12,603 nucleotides of DNA from an uncultured Porphyromonadaceae bacterium (GTDB lineage: Bacteria > Bacteroidota > Bacteroidia > Bacteroidales > Muribaculaceae). Below are positions 7,021 through 12,603 of this stretch, one piece after another (within the stretch, counting starts at the first letter, position 1; each line of letters opens with the position of its first letter). The notes under the pieces were generated by a model. It had not been told where the DNA came from, searched no databases, and saw only the letters and a list, made by a program, of their open reading frames with translations. A program made the position numbers and the translations under genes. The DNA lies in the NCBI GenBank assembly GCA_947178685.1, contig CAMWZE010000016.1, forward strand, positions 1 to 12,603. The letters run 5' to 3'.

Positions 7021-8283
7021 ATGAGAGAGCGAATATTACTATGTCTTGCACATATGAGCGGCAAGGAGATGAAATTCATAGAAGAAGCCTTTGCCGATAA
7101 CTGGGTTGTGCCTCTGGGTCCTAATGTCAATGGTTTTGAGGCAGATTTGGATGCATTTGTAAATCGTACTGATTCCGGGGCACTGCTTGACAGAAAGGTG
7201 GTGGCCTTGTCTTCCGGTACGGGTGCCATTCATCTTGCCTTGACAGCTCTCGGGGTAGGTCAAGGTGACGAGGTGATGGTGCAAAGTTTTACTTTCTGCG
7301 CTTCCAGTCATCCTGTCACATATGTAGGGGCTACTCCCGTTTTTGTTGATTCAGAGCCGGAGAGCTGGAATATGGATCCGGATTTACTGGAAGAGGCAAT
7401 CAAAGATAGAATTGCAAAGACAGGAAAGACACCCAAAGCTATCATACCGGTTGCGCTCTACGGTATGCCCTACCGCATAGACAGAATAATGGAAATTGGA
7501 GCCCGTTACAATATTCCGGTGCTTGAAGATGCTGCAGAGGGCTTCGGCTCACGTTTTAACGGACAGGTGCTCGGCACGTTTGGACGCTATGGAGTGCTGT
7601 CGTTCAACGGCAACAAGATGATCACCACATCCGGTGGTGGTGCACTGATATGCGAGAATGCCGAAGATGCCCGCAAGGTGCTTTGGCTTGCCACCCAAGC
7701 CCGTGAATCTTATCCCTATTATCAACATGAGTCGATAGGATTTAATTATCGCATGAGTAATATATGTGCGGGTATCGGAAGAGGCCAGATGACGATTCTC
7801 GACGAACATATAGCCCACCATCGCCATGTGCATGCCTTATATGAGGAATTGCTCAAGGATGTTGATGGAATAACACTTCATAAAAATCCATCACCACAGT
7901 TCGACTCTAACTATTGGTTGTCTGCAATCGTCATTGATCCTTCGGTAAGGGTTAAGGGGGAAGACAATGTATATCAAAATGTAATCGACAAGGCTGTGGG
8001 TGGAGCCGCCGGAGTGGTGCATAAATCGTCAACCCCGGTCACGGATTGTCAACCTAACAATAATGTTGAGGCGATGCGTGTGGCCTTGGATGCCGCTAAT
8101 GTAGAGGCGAGACCGTTGTGGAAACCTATGCATAAGCAACCCGTATATAAGACATCTCCGGCCTATGTGAACGGGGTGAGCGAAGACCTGTTCCACAAGG
8201 GACTCTGTCTGCCTTCCGGACCATATGTGAAGGATGAGGATGTGAGATATATCGTAGACGTGATCAAGAAAAATATTATCTGA
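7021..8283 (+). CDS. DegT/DnrJ/EryC1/StrS-family PLP-dependent sugar aminotransferase
   Basis: This is predicted to transaminate a nucleotide-linked keto sugar using glutamate and pyridoxal phosphate, giving an amino-deoxy sugar such as the PglE-type 4-amino-4,6-dideoxy product. Motifs include HMSGKEMKFIEEAF (11-24), PLGPNV (31-36), the phosphate-binding SSGTGAIH (64-71), VLEDAAEGFGS with D170 stacking on the cofactor (167-177), the PLP lysine K199 in LSFNGNKMITTSGGG (193-207), NYRMSN (242-247) and ARPLWKPMHKQPVY (363-376). At 420 residues it is somewhat longer than the roughly 360-400 usual for the family. Extra sequence lies around 48-59 and about 308-348. The ATG at 7021 gives the expected N-terminus. 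No 4,6-dehydratase or acetyltransferase is nearby, so the substrate must come from elsewhere. Gaps of 44 and 41 bp flank it, the widest in the operon. Confidence 0.95.
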   Translation: MRERILLCLAHMSGKEMKFIEEAFADNWVVPLGPNVNGFEADLDAFVNRTDSGALLDRKVVALSSGTGAIHLALTALGVGQGDEVMVQSFTFCASSHPVTYVGATPVFVDSEPESWNMDPDLLEEAIKDRIAKTGKTPKAIIPVALYGMPYRIDRIMEIGARYNIPVLEDAAEGFGSRFNGQVLGTFGRYGVLSFNGNKMITTSGGGALICENAEDARKVLWLATQARESYPYYQHESIGFNYRMSNICAGIGRGQMTILDEHIAHHRHVHALYEELLKDVDGITLHKNPSPQFDSNYWLSAIVIDPSVRVKGEDNVYQNVIDKAVGGAAGVVHKSSTPVTDCQPNNNVEAMRVALDAANVEARPLWKPMHKQPVYKTSPAYVNGVSEDLFHKGLCLPSGPYVKDEDVRYIVDVIKKNII

Positions 8284-8324
8284 CAATAATAATATTGGTG
8301 TAAGGACTAACATCTGATTTTTTC

Positions 8325-9545
8325 ATGCGCTTACGTACAGCTGTCATATGGAACGGTGTATCGCAGTTCGGATCAACCGGCATCACGTTGCTGTCGACAG
8401 TGATCTTGTCGAGACTGCTCACTCCGGACGATTTTGCAATCATAGGGATTGTTACGATTTTTATTGCAATTTCCCAGATGATGGTGGATTCCGAGATGGG
8501 AGGTGCACTCCTTCGGAAACCGGAGGTGACTGTGACTGACTATTCGACCTTATTCTATTACAATCTCGGTGTCAGTATAGTGCTGTATGGAGTAATGTAT
8601 GCGATAGCTCCCTTGATAGCTACCTTCTATAGCCAACCGGAACTGACTGGGGTGGTGAGATTGCTTGGAGTGACGATTCTGATTCAGGCTTTCAGAGTGG
8701 TTCAGCGTATTATGATATTTCGGGAACTGAAGTTCAGGCTATACGCAGTGTTTATAGTTGTCAGTGGACTGGTATCCCTCGGGACAGCTGTGTGTCTTGC
8801 ACTGAAAGGATATGGTTATTGGTCTCTCGTGTGGCAACAGATTGTACAGGCTGTTGTGACTTTGTTGCTGATGGGTGCCTACAACCGATTCATTCCGCGT
8901 CTCACATTCTCGAAGGCATCTTTCCGATATCAATTTTCATTCGGCATTAATCTCCTGGGCTCGTATGGCATAAGTACAATTGCCAATAATATCTCCACCA
9001 ATATCATCGCTAAGATAGCGTCGATGAACTTTACAGGCTATTATACGCAAGTGTCTCGTCTCACGAATTCATGTCAGAGTGCCTTGGGACCGATAATGGA
9101 CCAGAGTGTGTTTCCGATACTTTCCAAGTATGACAGTGTGGAGAAGGTTAAGGTTGCCTATTACCGACTTCTGAAGCTGACGACAATAGTGTTGGTTATG
9201 ATCAGCGCAGTTTTTGTGATATTTGCTCGTCCCATTATCTCTTTCGTATTGGGCGACCAATGGCTGGGGGGTACTTATATATTGCAGGTTCTCTCGATTG
9301 GTATTATTCCGGTGACGCTGCAGGTGTTGTGCAGGACCATATTCAAGACATTGGGCAGCACGAGAAAAATATTATATCTTGAGACTTTGAAATCAAGTAT
9401 AATAATCGGGATGCTTCTGTTGGCGGCTTTCATAAATGCTGATATAGTGGTATGGGCTCTTGTGGTGGCTCAAGCTATAAGCTGTATTATCTGGCTCATA
9501 TTCACTGAGCGTGAATTACGTCAGGGGGAAATGAAAAGAATTTGA
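8325..9545 (+). CDS. WzxC-like polysaccharide repeat-unit flippase (MOP superfamily)
   Basis: This integral membrane protein of 406 residues is predicted to flip the completed undecaprenyl-linked repeat to the periplasmic face. About 12 hydrophobic segments are visible, the first pair at about 8-30 and 37-57. The family-typical start includes LSRLLTPDDFAIIGIV (28-43), then a small cytoplasmic loop VDSEMGGALLRKPEVTVTDY (54-73) of the kind seen in WzxC/Polysacc_synt_3 proteins. The central GYYTQVSRL (238-246) followed by FPILSKY (263-269), and GDQWLGG (310-316), also fit this group. It is at the short end for WzxC relatives, which often reach 470-490 residues with 14 helices, so the last helix pair may be absent. 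The ATG at 8325 is in a clean position 41 bp after the aminotransferase. It sits next to the polymerase, as expected for a Wzx/Wzy pathway. Confidence 0.9.
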   Translation: MRLRTAVIWNGVSQFGSTGITLLSTVILSRLLTPDDFAIIGIVTIFIAISQMMVDSEMGGALLRKPEVTVTDYSTLFYYNLGVSIVLYGVMYAIAPLIATFYSQPELTGVVRLLGVTILIQAFRVVQRIMIFRELKFRLYAVFIVVSGLVSLGTAVCLALKGYGYWSLVWQQIVQAVVTLLLMGAYNRFIPRLTFSKASFRYQFSFGINLLGSYGISTIANNISTNIIAKIASMNFTGYYTQVSRLTNSCQSALGPIMDQSVFPILSKYDSVEKVKVAYYRLLKLTTIVLVMISAVFVIFARPIISFVLGDQWLGGTYILQVLSIGIIPVTLQVLCRTIFKTLGSTRKILYLETLKSSIIIGMLLLAAFINADIVVWALVVAQAISCIIWLIFTERELRQGEMKRI

Positions 9546-9567
9546 GAATCTAAAGTGGATTTTTAAG

Positions 9568-10683
9568 ATGGCATATCTCATAGCATTGATAGCAGCGCTT
9601 CTCGGAGTCTTCTTGAACGACAAGATGAGTCCGGGACTGCGAAAAATTTATCTTGCAATAGTAGGTCTGTACATGGTGGCCCTTATTGGGTTTCGGTATA
9701 AGGTGGGCATTGATACTATCATGTATATGAATGCCTACCGCACTTATCCGTCGATAGGGGAGATTCTGAACGGAGCGCATTTTCCGAAAGTCAGGTTTGA
9801 ACCGGGACTGATGTGGGTGTACGCGTTGTGTAAGTCATTCACCAACGAGTTCTGGCCTGTACAGATGATAATGTCTGCCATCACAACAAGTACGATCTTC
9901 ATATTCCTCCACAGGTACTGTCGCAACGTATTTCTGGGAGTAGTATTTTTCATTATTCTCCAATGGCTCTATTTCTCGGTAGAGATAATGCGTGAAAGTG
10001 CAGCCGTAGGTATATCGCTGGTTAACTACAAAAATCTTCAGGAAAAGCGGTGGATACGCTACTATTTATTTTCCATATTCTCTCTGGTATTCCATTATTC
10101 AGCCATCATTATATGGCTTTTCCCGTTTGTACGTTGGTTGAAACTTAACTGGATATTTTTTGTCTTGTGTCTTGGCGCAGCCGCCATAACCCCTTTGGTG
10201 GAGAATCTTAATGATATGCTCAATATCGCCTCCATTACAGGGCGTATCACCATGTATGTTGAAAGTACGAAAGACCTTACCATCAACTGGCGATTGGCAG
10301 AGCTTGTGAAGAGCGGTTTTCCCGCAGTGCTGACTTTGATAGGATTCCACATAATCAGACAGGAGACAATGTTCAGACAAATGCTTCTTTTACAGATTCT
10401 TCTCTGTATGGGCACGTTCGCTATCCCGGTGATTTTCTCACGTTTTACAAACTATACATCATTGTACATAACGGTTGCCGCGGCCAACTTGCTCACCTGT
10501 GACAAAATGAGAGAGTGGATGAAGATAGTTTATATAGTCCTCATGTTGCTTTCACAAGCATATTATCTCAACTCAATGAGAGATCGGTGGTTTCCTTATG
10601 TCTCTGTATTCAATAAAGAGAATTTGCCGAAACGTAATAACCTGTACAGGCATTTCTTTATGCCGTGGTTAAAGAATAGATAA
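9568..10683 (+). CDS. EpsG/Wzy-like O-unit polymerase
   Basis: This polytopic membrane protein of 371 residues is predicted to join repeat units in the periplasm. The EpsG-family pattern is clear: FRYKVGIDTIMYMNAY (42-57) after the first helices, RFEPGLMWVYALCK (76-89), EIMRESAAVGISL (139-151), LVFHYSAIIIW (173-183) and IFSRFTNYTSLY (289-300). Around ten hydrophobic segments surround these loops, and the tail (about 336-371) is basic and probably cytoplasmic. Wzy-type proteins vary greatly in sequence, so the polymerase role rests on the EpsG motifs plus the position directly after the flippase gene. An alternative role for EpsG-family proteins, in exopolysaccharide synthesis without a strict polymerase activity, cannot be excluded. 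It starts 22 bp after the flippase stop. Confidence 0.88.
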   Translation: MAYLIALIAALLGVFLNDKMSPGLRKIYLAIVGLYMVALIGFRYKVGIDTIMYMNAYRTYPSIGEILNGAHFPKVRFEPGLMWVYALCKSFTNEFWPVQMIMSAITTSTIFIFLHRYCRNVFLGVVFFIILQWLYFSVEIMRESAAVGISLVNYKNLQEKRWIRYYLFSIFSLVFHYSAIIIWLFPFVRWLKLNWIFFVLCLGAAAITPLVENLNDMLNIASITGRITMYVESTKDLTINWRLAELVKSGFPAVLTLIGFHIIRQETMFRQMLLLQILLCMGTFAIPVIFSRFTNYTSLYITVAAANLLTCDKMREWMKIVYIVLMLLSQAYYLNSMRDRWFPYVSVFNKENLPKRNNLYRHFFMPWLKNR

Positions 10684-10694
10684 ACTCTTAGGTT

Positions 10695-11621
10695 ATGAAG
10701 AAGCAGAAAGTGTTGATAATGATGTCGACATATAACGGTGAGAGATATCTTGAAGAGCAACTTGACAGTATCCTATCCCAAAAAGATGTTGAGATCGGTA
10801 TTCTTGTGCGTGACGATGGTTCTTCGGATAATACTCTGACTATCTTGAAGAGTTACAGCTCTCGCTATCCCGGTGTGTTTTATATTGAGGAAGGGGATAA
10901 TGTGGGTTGGAAAAGATCGTTTCATACACTCATACAGACAGCTGCCAAGAAATATCTGCAATTTGATTATTTTGCCTTTGCCGATCAAGACGATATCTGG
11001 CTGCCTGAGAAACTATATGCAGCTGTAGACACATTGGGGACCGTGCCTGAAGAGTGTGCCTTGTATTGTTGCAACCAATATTACTTCAAAGATGGGAAGA
11101 TAGGGCAACTCGTCAACGGCCCTATTCCTCCACCAACTGTTAAAAGCTGTCTTGTGCGGAATTACGCCACAGGGTGTACGATAGTATTTAACCGTAGGAT
11201 GCTGGAGTGTCTCAAGAGTGGTGGAATCCCTGCGCAGGAGATAGCACATGACTACTGGTGCTATATGGTAGCTGTATTATGCGGGCGTGTGTATATAGAT
11301 CCGGCCGCCTACATTCTCTACAGGCAGCATGATGCAAATCAGATAGGGAGCAAGACGAAGTGGAGCGACACCTGGAGAAGGAGAATAAAGGCTCTTAAGA
11401 CCAATCTCGGCACCGGCTACAGGGAAACTACCGCGAAGGAACTCTTAAGAACAGTGGGTGACCTTATGTCTCCTCAGGGACGTGAAGCCGTGATGAAAAT
11501 GGCAGGCTATAGAGAGTCGCCAAGAAAACGATTCGCCCTTTTGAAAGATAAGGGGTATACACTGAACAGTCGGTCGAGTGACTTCTGGCTTAAATTGAGG
11601 ATTATTATCGGCAGGGTATAA
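10695..11621 (+). CDS. GT2-family glycosyltransferase (rhamnosyltransferase-like)
   Basis: This inverting GT-A glycosyltransferase of 308 residues is predicted to extend the lipid-linked repeat. The N-terminus shows the classic MMSTYNGERYLEEQLDSIL (9-27), then VRDDGSSDNT with the nucleotide-binding Asp pair (38-47), and the metal-binding FADQDDIWLPEKL (95-107). Later come NYATGCTIVFNRRML (156-170), the catalytic-base region AHDYW (184-188) and ILYRQHDANQIG (207-218). This set is typical of the GT2 group often annotated as rhamnosyltransferases, although that donor is not proven. Residues from about 222 onward form a basic C-terminal extension, with WRRRIKALK at 227-235. It is the last gene of the rightward operon and begins 11 bp after the polymerase. 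Its stop codon is only 21 bp from that of the leftward GT2 gene, and no clear terminator lies between them. Confidence 0.93.
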   Translation: MKKQKVLIMMSTYNGERYLEEQLDSILSQKDVEIGILVRDDGSSDNTLTILKSYSSRYPGVFYIEEGDNVGWKRSFHTLIQTAAKKYLQFDYFAFADQDDIWLPEKLYAAVDTLGTVPEECALYCCNQYYFKDGKIGQLVNGPIPPPTVKSCLVRNYATGCTIVFNRRMLECLKSGGIPAQEIAHDYWCYMVAVLCGRVYIDPAAYILYRQHDANQIGSKTKWSDTWRRRIKALKTNLGTGYRETTAKELLRTVGDLMSPQGREAVMKMAGYRESPRKRFALLKDKGYTLNSRSSDFWLKLRIIIGRV

Positions 11622-11642
11622 CTTATATTACCGGGGAAGACC

Positions 11643-12386
11643 TTATCGGAAATTACGTATAAAACGTATTAACCCTGCCCTTCTCAGAAGGGCATTCATA
11701 ATCTTTAGCCGATAAGATAATTTATAACTTAGGGAAGCGGTGCTTTTGCCCATACTTTCTGATACATTGCCATCGTGACGGCGGAAGAGTATGAGCGGCT
11801 TATCAATAAACTCTACATTGTGGAAAATTGCACCGTATACAGCTATCCATAAATCGTGGGCTACTCCAGCTTTGGGGAAGGGGAGCACTGTGTTGAGCAC
11901 GCAACGGCGAAAAGCCATGCAACAGCCAGGATTATTACAGGATAGAATATTGTTTGAGATCTTTACGGAGGGTCTGCTTTTGGTGAATCTTGAAGGTTTT
12001 ATTTCCTTCAGATTCTTATCAACCACCACGCAGTCCGATATGGCAATATCGTTGTTACGTAGAGCTTCCAGTGTAACATTAACTTTATCGGGAAGCCATA
12101 CGTCATCCTGATCAGCGAGAAATATATAATCTCCCTTTGCGTAAGAGAGGGCATTTTCAAAATTATGGGTCGTATAGTCGAATTTATATAAAGCTTTCTC
12201 TTTGTTGTGTGACACTATCTTTATCCGAGGATCATTAAATCCTCGGATAATCTCCAAGGTGGTATCGGTTGATCCGTCGTCAGACACGATTATCTCATCT
12301 TCACAGCCGAGCTGCGGGAGAATGCTTTCTATCTCCTCCTTTATATATTTCTCTCCATTATATGTAGCGATGCAGACTGAAATCAC
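11643..12386 (-). CDS. GT2-family glycosyltransferase, leftward operon
   Basis: This 247-residue inverting glycosyltransferase carries CIATYNGEKYIKEEIESIL (5-23), IVSDDGSTDTT (33-43), FLADQDDVWLPDKV (89-102), NPGCCMAFRR (152-161), VAHDLWIAVYG (175-185) and LILFRRHDGNVSES (198-211). It shares every landmark with the rightward GT2 gene it faces, so the two are members of one subfamily. It is shorter, lacking most of the C-terminal extension. The start is a GTG at 12386-12384: the in-frame stop TAA at 12401-12399 lies only four codons upstream and no ATG intervenes. The gene follows the PglC-like gene by 23 bp, so the two are probably co-transcribed. It likely adds the next sugar to the product of that enzyme. 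The donor sugar is unknown. Confidence 0.92.
   Translation of the reverse strand: MISVCIATYNGEKYIKEEIESILPQLGCEDEIIVSDDGSTDTTLEIIRGFNDPRIKIVSHNKEKALYKFDYTTHNFENALSYAKGDYIFLADQDDVWLPDKVNVTLEALRNNDIAISDCVVVDKNLKEIKPSRFTKSRPSVKISNNILSCNNPGCCMAFRRCVLNTVLPFPKAGVAHDLWIAVYGAIFHNVEFIDKPLILFRRHDGNVSESMGKSTASLSYKLSYRLKIMNALLRRAGLIRFIRNFR
11676..11694. repeat. Perfect 8-bp inverted repeat near the convergent junction
   Basis: TGCCCTTC (11676-11683) and GAAGGGCA (11687-11694) pair perfectly around a TCA loop. It lies inside the last codons of the leftward GT2 gene, 54 bases beyond the stop of the rightward GT2 gene. It could slow or end rightward transcription, but no T-run follows on the plus strand, so it is not a standard intrinsic terminator. 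It may simply be coding sequence. Confidence 0.25.
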
Positions 12387-12409
12387 GGTACGGATTGCTT
12401 AAATGTTTT

Positions 12410-12603
12410 TTAATTATGACCGTTGAATTTCTCGATTGTGGCTTGACCTTCGGCAGAAATACCCTCCCTTTTCAAAACTTTCGATATTGTCTTTGCAATA
12501 ATCCGACAATCGGTGAGAAAAGAGATATGGTCTACATACAATACATCGAGTTCGAACTTTAGTTCCCATGAAATAGACTTACTGCAGTTGAATTGTGCCC
12601 AAC
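12410..12603 (-). CDS. PglC-like bacterial sugar-phosphate transferase (3' end, cut by window edge)
   Basis: The last 63 codons and the stop (12412-12410) are present; the rest lies beyond the right edge. The fragment reads [20 protein letters not shown], then [31 protein letters not shown] and GHN. This aligns by eye with the C-terminus of PglC/WcaJ-type phosphoglycosyl transferases (family PF02397), which end GWAQVNGRN-x-ISW, KFELDVYYV, ISF, and a tail like KVLKRxGxSxEGxxTxEKFNG. Such enzymes move a sugar-1-phosphate to undecaprenyl phosphate to start a glycan. The usual NGRN reads NCSK here. It is upstream of the leftward GT2 gene and probably in the same operon. The family call is good from the tail alone; whether the enzyme is intact cannot be judged. 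Confidence 0.88.
   Translation of the reverse strand, partial: WAQFNCSKSISWELKFELDVLYVDHISFLTDCRIIAKTISKVLKREGISAEGQATIEKFNGHN

Noticed and set aside
11676..11694. Hairpin as an intrinsic terminator for the rightward operon
   Set aside because: No T-run follows it on the plus strand and it lies within coding sequence of the opposing gene, so it is listed only as a repeat.
11791..12111. Plus-strand open frame opposite the leftward GT2 gene (106 codons)
   Set aside because: It is antisense to conserved GT2 motifs and carries no recognisable domain.
1..12603. Search for tRNA, rRNA, CRISPR, insertion sequences, UpxY/NusG-type regulators or integrases
   Set aside because: None was seen; no cloverleaf, repeat-spacer pattern, transposase motif or terminal repeat stands out on either strand.

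Overview
The window is a polysaccharide (capsule or exopolysaccharide) biosynthesis locus from a Gram-negative bacterium, most likely of the order Bacteroidales. The evidence for this is protein family character (a Wzi-family protein, a short Wza-like lipoprotein, a fused Wzc-type kinase and a PHP-type phosphatase together), intermediate G+C, A-rich leaders with little Shine-Dalgarno signal, and a good match to the Bacteroides promoter pattern TTTG/TAnnTTTG. I cannot place it below order with confidence.

Layout. At the left edge is the 5' part of a leftward gene for a Wzi-like outer-membrane capsule protein (1-429). A 272-bp divergent intergenic region follows and carries a convincing promoter (649-680) firing rightward. 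That promoter heads a tight run of nine rightward genes with gaps of 11-44 bp: a WecA/TagO-type polyprenyl-phosphate sugar-1-phosphate transferase, a Wza-like export lipoprotein, a Wzc-like chain-length regulator and tyrosine autokinase, a CpsB/YwqE-like PHP phosphatase, a GT4 glycosyltransferase, a DegT-family sugar aminotransferase, a WzxC-like flippase, an EpsG/Wzy-like polymerase and a GT2 glycosyltransferase. Facing it from the right edge are two leftward genes: the 3' end of a PglC-like sugar-phosphate transferase (12410-12603) and a second GT2 glycosyltransferase (11643-12386). The two operons meet tail to tail with 21 bp between stop codons.

How it works together. This is a Wzx/Wzy-dependent pathway. 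An initiating enzyme puts a sugar phosphate on undecaprenyl phosphate, the GT4 and GT2 enzymes extend it, the flippase turns it over, the EpsG-like protein polymerises it, and the Wzc/Wza pair controls length and exports it. The PHP phosphatase resets the tyrosine cluster of the kinase. The aminotransferase points to an amino-deoxy sugar in the repeat, but its partner dehydratase is not in the window.

Nothing here is a clearly new system. The points most worth a second look are two chemically different initiating transferases in converging operons, the unusual residues in the PglC-like fragment, the length of the aminotransferase, the minimal Wza-like protein, and the start-site correction forced by the promoter.
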